DNA from: Linderina pennispora
Lineage: Eukaryota; Kickxellomycota; Kickxellomycetes; Kickxellales; Kickxellaceae
Length of the DNA stretch: 64,000 bases
NCBI RefSeq assembly: GCF_002104995.1
Contig: NW_024468258.1
Coordinates: 682,001-746,000, forward strand
Reading direction: 5' to 3'
Made by a program: the position numbers and the translations under genes. The notes beneath the pieces were generated by a model. The model saw nothing but the letters and a program-made list of their open reading frames with translations. It ran no database searches and was not told the origin of the DNA. Below, piece by piece: positions 23,031 through 34,413 of this stretch (positions within the stretch are counted from its first letter, which is position 1; each line of letters begins with the position of its first letter).

Positions 23031-24667
23031 ATCATCCATGGCATTAAATCTGCAAATCTAGGTTTCTTTGATGTCTGCCCACATGCCCACATGCACGCAT
23101 ATACACATGTGTGCACATGTAGCCAACCTTTATTATTGAAATCTAGATATTTCTTTGCATCCAGCTTTCCAATGCAGCAACTAGGATTGAGAAAATGGAT
23201 ACCTGCTGCTATCCGCGCGCATCTCTTGTACACTACATATGTAGAGTAAACTACTAGCCCACCAGCACAAGCTTAGCAACCCCTCCCCGCAGCACACTAT
23301 GCATTCAGCCCAATCACTCATAATATCCGTTTGCAAAAGTTCAACCATCAGCATATACTTTGGTGGTTGCGTTACTGTATGGTCGCCACTGAATGACATC
23401 TAAATCACATTTGCCACTATTAACCCCATTTATCCCTACCGCCATTGACACATATTTTGTACATTCCATCCTGTTGAGCAGCATGCTACTCGTTCTATGA
23501 AAGAAAATGCTTGCCTGCGCCGCATGTCTCCACCTTCCCCAACATGGAGAAGAGGTTGTTGTGCTGCTCGCAATATATACACTTGCGCAGGCCCAGTGCC
23601 CCACTTGCCAGCATGTCTATCAAATAGTTCCTAATATAAAACAGCAAAGCCAGCACTATTGTTTCTTGATTAGCGCGAATGCAATTACTGTTGACATTCT
23701 TTTGACTTGTATATATTATAAATAGTAAACGTCAAACACGACACAGCAAATACACACATTAAATCAGCTGTCGCTGCCTTTCTGCTTTGGCTCGAGTCCC
23801 CTGGTAAGTGCCTACTGCCTCGTCCGTGGATTTATGTTGCTAGTCACAAGCACAGACGCATTTCTGTTCCTTTGGTGGCGGAAAGCTAGAAACATTTGCC
23901 ACCATGCCAGCTACTGCTCTACATTTCATTCAAACTGAAGATCACGTTGTCCCTATTGAACCGTGCATCGTACATTGCCGAAATCAAACTCTATACACGC
24001 CCACATATGCCCACATCGTTGGCACATGCCGCCCCCTCGAAGAAAGTCTCATACCCTAGAGGGCCATATATGCAAGTGCTCGACTACGTGTGCCATTTCA
24101 CTAAAATAGAGCCCCATTTGCACGACTGGCCGGCCACCTCAACCCACGCACGAATTATCTCTTCATTCCATTTCCCCTTCATTTTGCACCCTTCCCTGGC
24201 ATTGCCCAACTGTTACACCCATCTATTGGGCTAGCATTTTTCTGGTAATCTGTTCTTTTTCGCGTTGCACAGTGCTTGTCGGCAATCACCATCCAGCATC
24301 CAACCACCAACAGCAGTAGTGCGTAACTGTATTCCCCCTCATCTGTGCTGTCGCATCAAGACAGCCAAAGGAAGACCCACCCTTCTCCCACCCGGAGTCC
24401 GATACTCGAAATCTGCACACGCTGCATCCACTGCGTCCTACTGCACTCGGAAGCCTCTTGCAACCTCTCCCCACCATATACAGGCTAAAAAGGTGTTAGC
24501 CTGATCAGAGAAAGAGTGTGGTTTAATAAGCTATACTAGAAGCACAACTGGCTCTAAACAGAATCATCCCGCAATATAGCATAAGTCACTGCCCGTATTT
24601 GTAACTGTTGTCACACACACAGCTTCCAACCATCCTCCGCGCGCATTCCCATTGCGGCCGATCATCA
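23031..24667. other. 1.6 kb without a supported gene
   Basis: No domain-bearing ORF. The right half, which is pyrimidine-rich in places, is the presumed promoter and leader of the OPT transporter. Confidence 0.45.
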
Positions 24668-27326
24668 ATGGACAGCAAGCCCGAAGCAGAGCACTATGGC
24701 CACGCTTCAGCAGGTCACGTCCAGCCTTGTCCTCCTCAATCGCACACTCAGCCGATGCAACCTCAAAGCCCAATGCGGGAAATCGCCACTCCAATGTCTG
24801 GCCACCCTGACATGCCCAGAATTAGCATCAGCAGCAGCATCCAGCAGCAAAAGCAGCAGCAGGCAATCCCCCAACGCCGGCGGCAGCTGCCAAAGCAGAG
24901 CACTGCGGGATTATTTTAGAAGCGGACACAGACGCCTCGTCCCACCACCGCAGCAATAGGATCTCGACAGCGCACGGCTTTGATTATTCTGAGACCACGT
25001 CCTCCACTGCATCATCGGAGGAGCACAGACGGGCCAGTACCACCAACGGCGCAGTACTAGACAGTCGCCTGCCTGGGATCAGTGAGAAGGGTGGCGACAG
25101 CGGCAAGGTTATCGACGGCGACGAGACAGGCGAAAACAGTCCATTTGAGGTAGTCCGCACAGCGGTTAGCAACACCGATGATCCCAGCACTGCCCTCAAT
25201 GACCTTCCGCTCCATAGTGCTTGGCGTGTTCTTTGTCGGACTGATCTCGTTTGTCAACCAGTTCTACTGGGAGCGCGATAATCCAATTGCCCTCAACCTG
25301 CTGATCGTCCAGCTCCTGTGCTATCCGCTGGGCATAGGCATGGCTTGGTTCTTGCCCATCCGGACATGGAACGTCTTTGGCTGGCAATGGACAATGAACC
25401 CAGGCCCCTTCACTATCAAGGAGCATGTGCTGATCTCTCTCATGTCAAACTCGAGTGCCTTCATGGCGCTGACAGTCGATATTTTCGCTGTGCTGCGCCT
25501 GTACTATGACTCGTCGTTCTCGCTCTGGATTTCGCTGGTGCTGCTGCTCTCGGGCCAGCTGTTTGCATACTCGTTGGCTGGCCTGTCCCGCACACTCTTG
25601 GTACTTCCGGCGTCGATGATTTGGCCGTCGTCGTTGATTAATGCGTCTCTGTTCCGCACGTTTCACGAGCGTGATGATAGTGCCAGTGCAGCGACGGCAA
25701 TAGGACAGCAGGCAGCTGCAACTGTGGCTCTGCCGTGGTGGAAGCCCTCGTTAACTGGAGTCAGCCGCACGCGGTTCTTCTGGATGTGCTTTGTCGGCAG
25801 CTTTGTTTGGTTTTTTGTCCCCGGATACCTCGTCCAAGTACTGTCGACCATCTCCGTGCTGTGTTTGGTCGCGCCCAACAACCACCTCATCAACCTCATT
25901 GGCGACGGCAAGCAGGGGCTCGGAGTTTTATCGTTCTCGCTCGACTGGAGCGTCTTCTCCAATGCGTTTCTGAGCAGCCCCATTGCCACGCCCTTCTGGG
26001 CAGCGTGCAATCTGTTTATCGGTTTTGTGCTCGTGTTCTGGGTCGCACTGCCAATCGCCTATTTCCGCAATACCTGGGGTGCCGCGTCCCTGCCGCTGTA
26101 CAGCGCCAGCGTGTTTACCACCAATGGATCAGTCTACAATATCTCGCGTGTCATGCATAATGGGGTGTTTGATGCCAAGGCGTACAGCAGCTACAGCCCG
26201 CTCCGCATGTCGCTCGAGTTTGCGTGGGTCTACGGGATTGGCTTCGCGGCACTGATGTCCATTCTGGTACATATTGCTATTTACAATGGCCGCGAGATCC
26301 TGGAGCGCGTGCGTGAGACAAAGAACTCCAAGCATGACGACATACACGGCAAGCTCATTGCCCGGTACCCGCCAGTCAAGGTGTGGTGGTATGTTGTCAT
26401 GCTTGTTGTCAGCTGCGCAGGCGGCATTGCTGTCGGCGTGGGCGGCCATATTGGCGTGCCGTGGTGGGGGTATCTGCTGTCGTTCGCCATTCGCCATCAT
26501 TCCTGATTATTCCGGTCGGAATCATCCAGGCCGTGTCCAACCGGCAGCCGGGTCTGAGTCTAGTGGCCGAGCTGCTGTCAGGCATTGTCCTGCAAGGCAT
26601 TCCGACCGGATACTCGGTGCTGAAGCTCTACGGCCACGGCAGCCTGGCGCAGGCACTGTCGTATGCGCAGGATATGAAGCTCGGACACTACATGAAGATC
26701 CCGCCGCGCCAAGTGCTGCTGTACCAGGTTGTCGGCATTGTCATCAGCGTTGTGATACAGACATACTTGTTCTTCTCGCTCATCGACCACATCCCGCACA
26801 TGTGCCGCACTGACGGATACCCGTGGGTGTGTCGCTCCACCAACCTGGTGTATAGCGCGTCGATTATCTGGAATCTGATCGGCCCAATGCGCGTCTTTGG
26901 CGAGGGGTCGCCATATAGCCCGCTGCTATGGGGATTCCTATTCGGACTGGTGTTGCCCATCCCTGTCTACTTTTTGCAGCGGCAGTTTCCGAATTCGACA
27001 TGGCTCAAGCACGTCTACATCCCAGTCATCCTATCGGGGATCGTGGGTCTGCCGCCTATGCCGCCAGTCGACTTCCCCATGTGGTTCCTGTTTGGATTCA
27101 TCTTCAATTTCTGGATCTACACATATGCGAACTCGTGGTGGAGGCGGTACAACTTTACGCTATCGGCAGGACTGGATTCAGGCCTGGCCTATCTCTGGCT
27201 ATTTTCCAGTTCATGGTCCTGGCGCAGAACGGGCTCAAGATCGACTGGTGGGGGAATCGCGTTGACCAGCAGTGCAAGCTCAGCTCGATACCATGGCTGT
27301 CCCCATCCGGCACACACCAAAAATAA
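24668..27326 (+). CDS. OPT-family oligopeptide transporter, needs +1 corrections
   Basis: A proton-coupled oligopeptide transporter of the OPT superfamily, a plasma-membrane protein with 12 or more TM helices. A low-complexity Q/S/P-rich N-terminus (ATG 24668, MDSKPEAEHYGHASAG) leads to the family entry block TFRSIVLGVFFVGLISFVNQ. Further blocks are MAWFLPIRTWNVFGW, NPGPFTIKEHVLI, FVPGYLVQVLS, IIPVGIIQAVSN, KLGHYMKIPPRQ and the C-terminal GLKIDWWGNRVDQQC. Continuity needs removal of one base at 25201, 26492, one of 26502-26503, 27190 and 27196; two pairs lie within 6-11 nt of each other. Each correction exactly restores family residues, for example ATT-GCC-ATC-ATT-CTG at 26489-26505. There is a further unresolved frame change in the low-complexity part between about 24850 and 24920, so the N-terminus is uncertain. 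Confidence 0.85.
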
Positions 27327-27737
27327 AACAAAACGGAAGAAAAAGAAACGACAATGCTACCATGCGGTCCCTTCTTCATATTATTTTCATTCCAACAGAA
27401 CATAACAAAACCTCCATATAATTCCACAAGTGGCAGTTTGGCATCCCGCTCCAGCATGGATCGCAGCTCCTCTGAATCAGCAGTGGCAAGTGGAATAGCC
27501 ACTCCTGGAGTGGCAGGCACCTATGCAGAGCCTCTACTGACTGAGGCTAAAACCGCACTGCTCAGCAAGTGGCTTCATCGCATGTTGGACACCATGTCTT
27601 CATGCATATGGTTGGTACATTACTTCATGGATCGAGTGCCAGCCCAGAGATTTAAACTATGTGTAATTGTCAAAGTAAAGAGAGTAGCGTGTTGATCATG
27701 GAGAAGGGCTTGTAACTGAGGCTTCCTCTAACAGCGC
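27327..27737. other. Convergent 3' intergenic region
   Basis: Lies between the OPT stop and the SUCLA2 stop on the opposite strand and holds both 3' UTRs. The A-rich aaaataaaacaaaa near 27320 could serve as polyadenylation signal. A 79-codon frame from about 27456 has no recognisable content. Confidence 0.5.
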
Positions 27738-29422
27738 TTAGGCCAGGGACAGCTTGGCGTGGACGCCGGTCTTCTGGGCCAGGCTGGTGATGTCGCTGAG
27801 CTTGACAACGAGCTCGGCTGCCTTGTCCAGGTCGTCGCACGGGAAGATCGAGATGCCCGACTCGTTGATGAGCTTCTTGCCCTCGTCGACGTTGGTGCCC
27901 TGCAGACGGACGACCAGCGGGATCTTCAGATCAAGCTCCTTAACAGCATCAATGATACCCTGGGCAACCACGTCGCAGCGCATGATTCCACCGAAAATGT
28001 TGACCAGAGCAGCCGAGACACCGGCGTCAGAGCTGATGATCTTGAATGCCTCCGAGATCTGCTTAGTGGTGGCCGAACCACCGACGTCCAAGAAGTTGGC
28101 AGGCTCGCCGCCGTGCAGCTTGATGATGTCCATAGTCGACATGGCCAGACCGGCACCGTTGACCAGGCAGCCAATGCGGCCGTCAAGGACCAATGTAGTT
28201 CAGATCCCACTTCTCGGCCTGAACCTCACGCGGGTCCTCCTGGGTCGGGTCGCGCAGACCAAACACGTCCTTCTGGCGGAAGCTGGCGTTGTCGTCGAAG
28301 CCAAACTTGGCGTCCATGCACATGACCTGGTTGTCGGAGGTCTCGACCAGCGGGTTGATCTCGATCTGGGTGGCGTCCTTAGGCGATGAACAGCTTGTAC
28401 AGCTTCTGGAAGGCATCGGTGGCCTCGTCGCGCGCCTGACCCACAAAGCCCAGCTTCTCAGCCAGACCCTGGGCAGCCTCGGCCGACAGACCGGTCTTGA
28501 TGTCGACGGGCAGCTTGATGATAGCATCGGGGTTCTCGGCGGCAACAGTCTCGATGTCAACACCACCCTCAGAGCTGGCGACGATAACAGGGCCCTGAGT
28601 CGCACGGTCCATCAGGATCGCAAAGTAGTACTCACGGCGCACGTACTTGCGCTCGACAATGAACACCTTGTTGCACGGCTTGCCGTGGGCGCCGGTCTGC
28701 TTCGTGAAGATCTTGTGGCCGATCATCTGCTGAGCCAGCTTGCGGGCCTCCTCGGGGCTGTAGATGGTCTTGACACCGCCCTTCAGACCGCTGTCGAAGG
28801 ATCCCTTACCGCGACCGCCAGTCCAGGACCTGGGCCTTGATGACAAGGTCAGAGGTACCTAAAATAGGCAACTCCTAGTTTAGTAGATCTGCTGCCTTGC
28901 GAAGTTTTTTTCTCGTGTCGTGTCCCCAATAATTTTCTTTCAGCGCTCTGTAGAAGCGGACACGTTTTTTTTGTTTGTGACTGCTGAGCCAGCGAAATGT
29001 TCGCACGGGCTCGGTCGGTGCTTTCGGGAGTGAACGGGCCAGGCAGGCTCAAGTGTTTGCCAGTCCGTGTCCAGCCCGCCCCGCCTGCGGTGCTATCCTA
29101 CTACTTACCGAGCTTCTTGGCAGCCTCGTAGGCCTCCTCCGGGGTGGTGGCGACAAGACCCTTGGGGACCTTGATGCCGGCGCCGTCCAGAAGGTTGGCC
29201 GACATGTACTCGTGGATGCTGAGGTTGCGCACCTGCTGGTTCTACAGTGCTGGCAGGAACGGAGGGTGGTGGTTAGTCGCTAGTGCCTCAACGCCGCTGC
29301 TGGCCCAACCTGATTACGTCCCGGATTTCAAAAAGAAAAACACCTTCCGCAGATTCGCAGAAACTTACCTTGGCAGCAGTGCGGACAGCGCTCTTGGAGG
29401 AGTTGGCGAAGAGACGGAACAT
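27738..29422 (-). CDS. Succinyl-CoA ligase [ADP-forming] beta subunit, mitochondrial
   Basis: The TCA-cycle enzyme subunit that binds nucleotide and succinate, with an ATP-grasp fold. Three exons: 29369-29422 ([18 protein letters not shown], a typical matrix-targeting peptide), 29109-29241 ([20 protein letters not shown]...) and 27738-28858. Introns are 127 and 250 nt, with gtaagt donors and TAG acceptors. Family landmarks are [90 protein letters not shown] and [15 protein letters not shown]. In the last exon one base must be removed at three places: one C of 28823-28824, 28381 (which creates a TAA) and one C of 28190-28191. Corrected length is 434 residues, as expected. As an essential metabolic gene it is an unlikely pseudogene, which argues for sequence error or frameshifting. 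Confidence 0.9.
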
Positions 29423-29873
29423 GGTCGGTCGAGTGTATGTGTTGACAGAGAGAGGAAAGAAAGATAGAGAACAAAAGATGGAGCGAAAGCAGGCTGGCTT
29501 GTAGAAGCGAAGGGTAGGGGAATGGCCACGCTCTAGGAGAATTAGCGATTTCGGGGAAAAGCTATTTGGGCAGCCTGTCGGAGCAGCTGTTATCGCCCAC
29601 CAACCGGATTGCCGTTGGACGCAGGCCTCACGAGCCCGCTCGTGGGCATGTCCCGTTCGCCTGGCTGAAATCGATATCTAGAACGCGCTATCGACGTGAT
29701 CACACGACACAGATCAAATCATATCAAACTGCGTCGTCATCGTGTCTGCACCCGCAGCAGCAGGGAGGCGGCAGCTGGAAAAGTGACAACTTGGAGAGGC
29801 CAGCGGAGCTGCTGGAGGTTGTTTCTACACCCGAGCTTGCATTTGCTATTTCCCAGCTTCAATTTCAGTGAAA
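29423..29873. promoter_or_regulatory. Shared divergent promoter, SUCLA2 / CAND1
   Basis: Only 451 bp separate the minus-strand SUCLA2 ATG from the plus-strand CAND1 ATG, so both promoters and 5' leaders share this stretch. No confident TATA box is seen. Confidence 0.6.
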
Positions 29874-32800
29874 ATGGCCATACACAACGTGCAGCAAATC
29901 ATCGAGCGGGTAAGTGACATACGCATAGCAGCCACACGCAGTATCCAACCGCATAGACTAACCAGGGCACACGCTCCTGCGGTAGATGAAAGACCGCGAC
30001 TTTGATATCCGCATCATGGCTATCAGCGACGTGAGCAACACACTCAAGGACACAACCGAGAGCCTGCCCAGGGATGACGGCAAGGTACTGGCAGCGGCGC
30101 TGACGAACGCGCTGTCGGACAACCAGAGCCAGGTGCAGAACAACGCAATGGAGTGCCTGGGCGTGCTGTTCAAGTTCATTAGCACGGAGATTATGAACGC
30201 CACGGTGACCAAAATCTGCGACAACATTGGCGACAAGAAGCTGGCCGACCGCCGGACCACACTCAGCGCGACGCTGCGCTCAGTGCTCAACCGGCTGCCT
30301 GACACCATTGACGACAACGAGGCCATTGCACAGATGTCAGAGCCCGTATGCACGGTGCTGACAAAACACAAGGACGAGCTGTCGTCGGAAGTCAAGGTTG
30401 ATTTGGTCGATACGGTGTCGACTATCCTGGTCCGCGCTGGCGAGGGGCTGGGCACCAACGCCAACCTGGCATCGAAAGTGCAGGATGTGCTACTCGGGAT
30501 GCTCGAGAGCGACATGGTGTCTGTCCGCAAGCGTGCCATTGTGGCCCTGGGCAAGTTCATCATCCACGTGCCCGACCAGTACTCTGACGAAGCTCTCCAG
30601 TTCATTATGCAGCGCTACAGCACCAGCAATAACGACGTCGAGGCAAGCAACTACCTGCGTGTCCTGGTCACCATTGCCCGCCAGAAGCCGCTGCGCATCG
30701 CGCATCTGTTGAGCCAGATTCTGGAGCGCGAGCTGAGCATCGTCGACTCGGCCGAGGGCGAGCGCCGCGTCACGTCCCTGATGGCCCTCGAGACGGCAGT
30801 GAGCCACAGCCCTGAGCTCATTGGCAGCAAGCTGGACCGCATCTACACTGCAGGAATCACTGCCATCAGCTTCGACCCCAATTACAACTATGATGCCGAC
30901 GAGGACGACGATGCCGACGAGGACGACGAGTTCGAAGACGAGTTCGAAGACGATTTTGACGACGGCATCTACGAAGACGATGAGGACGATTCGTGGAGCG
31001 TACGTCTTGGTGCTGTCAAGCTCCTGGCAGCCCTGGAGCAGAGCAACCTGACTGACGCCAACAAGCTGCTGTCAAAGGTCGGCGATAGCCTGATCAAGCG
31101 GTTCAAGGAGCGCGAGGATGTGGTGCGCAGCGAGGTGCTTGTTACCTATGCAATTCTGCTAGACGTGATCAAAAAGGTTATCAAGCCCCACGACGAGCAG
31201 GGCATGGATGTCGAGAACGGACTGGTCGAGGCCGTCGAGCAGCAGGCACAGCAGGTTGTGTCGACGTTGCTGGCCACGATCAAGACGCACCCCAAGTCGA
31301 CCGAGACCAAGCAGCTGGCGTTTGCTATCCTTGCGCGCCTCGTCGGCATCAGCCCGTCGGTGCTGGACAGCTCGCTGGAGGACATCACCAAAGCAGGTGG
31401 CGGACACGCTCAGCGCTAGCGAGTCGTTCGGCATTCTGCAGTCGGCATCGACCCGCCTGGTCAACGCCAACCTGAAACTCGACGTGCTGGAGCTGCTGAG
31501 CCAGCTCTTTGAGCGCCACCAGATCACACCCGAGCTTTTCCGGTTCATCGCTGCAGTTAGCGCGCTGGTCTCCAAAAACTTTGCCAGTACCGTGTTCCAG
31601 GTTCCGTCAACCAGCCTTACTGTTGCCAAGAAGCTTGTCATTGCACTGAGAGCCTCGGCTGATGAGCATGGCACGGACATCTCGTCAGCGGTTGGATGGG
31701 TCCGGCAGTCGGCTCGTGATGTGCTCAGTCTTGTCTACTCCAACGACCAGGCCGTACGCACCGGCGCCATCGAGTTTGCCAGTACGGCAGTCAAGTGCTT
31801 TGGTGACCTCATCGGCTCTGATGTGCTGGGGCTGTGCCTGGCCACGCTGGCAGCGCGGGACAAGAGCAGTGCCCTGGCGGCCACTTCCATCCGGGCGCTG
31901 GCCAATGGCTGTTGCACAGCCGACGCATGTTCCGAAGCAGGTGGTTGTTGACTCTGCGGCTTCTCTGCTTAGCACGGCAGGCGAGTTACTGAAGCTGGGC
32001 GATATCAAGTCGCTGACGGCTGGACTCGAGCTGGTCAAGAGCCTGGCTAACTATGGCGACGCGGGTCTCGCTGGCAACCCCAATGGCGCGCTGGACGAGG
32101 TCCTGGGTGTTGTCGGCCGACATGCCACGGCTACTCCCCCAGTCTCCTTGGCCTTGCTGACCATCATTATGCCCCTGGCCAGTGAAGACGAAGTGCAGAG
32201 GTCGATTGGCGTCATAAACAAGACGCTCTCATCGTCGGCAGTCCATGACCCACAGACCACTACTGAGCTGTGCGGCCTGTTTGAGACCGTTGGCAGACAT
32301 TATCCCGCGGTCGTTGAGGGATGGAGAGCCAGTCTGTTCCGCAGCTGGAGCTCGACCTACAGCGAATGTGCGGCGCTGCGCAGCTACCAAAACAGCACCT
32401 CGACCCAGTTCACGTACCCCGAGAACTCACTGAGCAGCACCAGCAAGTGCCTCTATGCGCTGTACAGCGGACTATTCAGGGCACAGGGGGTAGCCTGGTC
32501 CAGCGACCACCTGGCCGAAATTGTGCAGACCTTCGTCCTCGACCGACGCTGAGGTGGCCAACCTGATGCTGGCCCTGCGTACCCTTGGAATCGCTGCTAC
32601 CCATGGGACTCTCCCAGCAGACAATGAGCTGATCAAGCAGCTGGACGTGCACCTGGGCTCTTCGCACGAGGACGTGCGCACCGAGGCGGCGCTGGCCCTG
32701 GGCAACTACGTTGGCAAGTACCCAGACGTCTTTGGCGATCTTTTTACCTCTGCTGTCGCATCCGATGCGAAATACCAGGGCAGCCGGATCCAGGCTGTCA

Positions 32801-33776
32801 AGACCGCAACTGATGTCATCGTGCGCACCAGTACCGACAGCGCTACCATCGACTCTGTGTGGCAGTGTCTGTTGCAGTTTGTTCTGGGCGCTCAGGAAAC
32901 TGTGCCGGATTTGATTCCTCAGTCACTGGCCATCTTTGGTCTGGTCTACCCAGAGAAGTACCTGCCGCAGATCGCAACCAGTACTGGCAGCCCCAACGCT
33001 GTGGCCGCCATCGCCTCCATCACTGCCTTCCGTGTCATTCTGTCGGACAAGACTGCCGGTCTCCCAGCGCGATACGTACATCAGGAGCGTCCTGCCTGAG
33101 GTTCTCAAGAATCTGGGCCACGCGGACATCAAGCATTCGCCGGCTCACGCTGCTGCTGCTCTACTCGGTGGCCCAGAACAAGCCATCGCAGCTAAGCGGC
33201 CTGGTGAAGGGCTTTGAGCCTGCCCTGTACAAGCAGACCGAGGTTGATGAGAGCCTGATCCGCATCATCACCATGGGCCCGTTCAAGAAGCGTGTTGACG
33301 ATGGCCTGGATGCCCGCAAGATCGCCTTCCAGTGCGTGTATATGCTGGTCCGCAACATCCCCGACGAAGTTACTCCCGATGAGACTGCGGCTGTGGTTGC
33401 GCGCGGTATCGATGACGAGGCCGATATCCTAGGCACAACGCGTCTGATTGTCAAAGAGCTGCTGGTCCTGTCGCCGAGTTCGCTGCTACTGAGGCTGGAC
33501 AGCGTCGCTGAGGCGGTGACCAAGCTGGTTGGTAAGAAGTTGACTGGTACTGCGCTGCGCCAAGAACACGAGAGCTTGCGCGAGAACACCCTCTCGTCGT
33601 TCGTTCTCTTTGTTACTCTCGAGCGCCTGGCCAAGAAATCGTCGTCGCTGCTAGCCAAGGGCATGACCAAGGATGGTGCGTACGAGAAGCTCCGTACCAC
33701 TATTTCCACGAGGGGTGACGACAAGACCGTGATCATGTATGAGCATGCCACAGAAACCGTGGACAAAACTGCCTGA
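29874..33776 (+). CDS. CAND1 (TIP120) cullin-associated exchange factor
   Basis: A HEAT-repeat protein that binds cullin-RING cores and exchanges substrate receptors. Exon 1 is 29874-29909 (MAIHNVQQIIER); a 76-nt intron (gtaagt to ggtag) precedes exon 2 at 29986 (MKDRDFDIRIMAISDVSNTL), which runs to TGA 33774-33776. Landmarks are DFDIRIMAISD at the start, the acidic insertion at residues about 320-350 (DADEDDDADEDDEFEDEFED) followed by DDSWSVRLGAVKLL, and a C-terminal LTLLLLYSVAQNKPSQL-KGF motif. Five surplus bases are needed to explain frame changes: one A of 31390-31392, one G of 31907-31908, one C of 32537-32538, one C between 33061 and 33065, and 33134. Corrected length is about 1,273 residues, near the usual 1,230. 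Every repair yields family-like sequence across the joint, for example HADIK-IRRLTLLLLYS. Confidence 0.88.
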
Positions 33777-33918
33777 GAGCCAGCATGCTCCATACTATTA
33801 GCCAGCTGGCTCACTGAGAAACACTAAATAAATTTTGAGCCTGCAAATTTTTTTACGGACTGATCGCTATTTGGCACATACTGTTTCCCACATCAGTATA
33901 TTTTCGTTTTCAGTAACC

Positions 33919-34413
33919 ATGGCACAGCCGGCAATTCACCCGAACAAGGAGGCGTTTATCGAGGGCGTCGACCATATCTTTGCCAGATGGACCGCGCTAG
34001 AGCTGGCGGTGAAGAACGGCTGGGGTGGCCGCAACTCCCAGACCAAGCGTGAGGACATGGTAGACGAGATCGTGAATCACTTTGACGACCTAGTCAAAAA
34101 GAAGAAGAAGCCCGAGCCCAGCGACCTCGAGGACCTCCTGCTAGACATCATGAGCGAGGACTTCAACATCACACTGGAGGACAACAGCGCCATCGAAGTC
34201 GCACGCAGCATCTGCAGCATCTTTGCCGAATGCCTGACCGGCAACTTTACCACTGTCGATAAGCTGCGCGACGAGCGGGATGCCCGGGATGCCCAGGGCG
34301 GCGCTAACAGCGCAGTGCAGCAGTCGCACGCGGCTGGTGGTGTTGCTGCAGAGGGGGAGGATTCGGAATCGGAGTCGGAATCGGGCTCTGATGACGATGC
34401 TATGGAAGAGTGA
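33919..34413 (+). CDS. Pre-rRNA-processing protein TSR2
   Basis: The escortin that chaperones ribosomal protein eS26 (Rps26) to the nucleus and pre-40S particles. The 164-residue frame starts at ATG 33919 (MAQPAIHPNKEAFIEGVDH), after a pyrimidine-rich leader. Family landmarks are IFARWTALELAVKNGWGG near residues 18-35, then EDMVDEIVNHFDDL, DLEDLLLDIMSEDFNI and EDNSAIEVARSICSIF. The acidic tail (SESESESGSDDDAMEE) is typical and binds basic eS26. It lies 142 bp downstream of CAND1 in the same direction. It is the first clean gene after the block of frame-broken genes. Confidence 0.92.
   Translation: MAQPAIHPNKEAFIEGVDHIFARWTALELAVKNGWGGRNSQTKREDMVDEIVNHFDDLVKKKKKPEPSDLEDLLLDIMSEDFNITLEDNSAIEVARSICSIFAECLTGNFTTVDKLRDERDARDAQGGANSAVQQSHAAGGVAAEGEDSESESESGSDDDAMEE

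Noticed and set aside
6444-28381. Stop-codon reassignment or readthrough to explain the internal stops in oxidoreductase 1 and SUCLA2
   Set aside because: Sequence after each stop matches the family only in the next frame, so reading through would not help. Only 3 of about 26 breaks create an immediate stop.
29910-33776. Extra small introns to explain the CAND1 frame changes
   Set aside because: Family residues are continuous up to and after each break with only one base between them, leaving no room for an intron.
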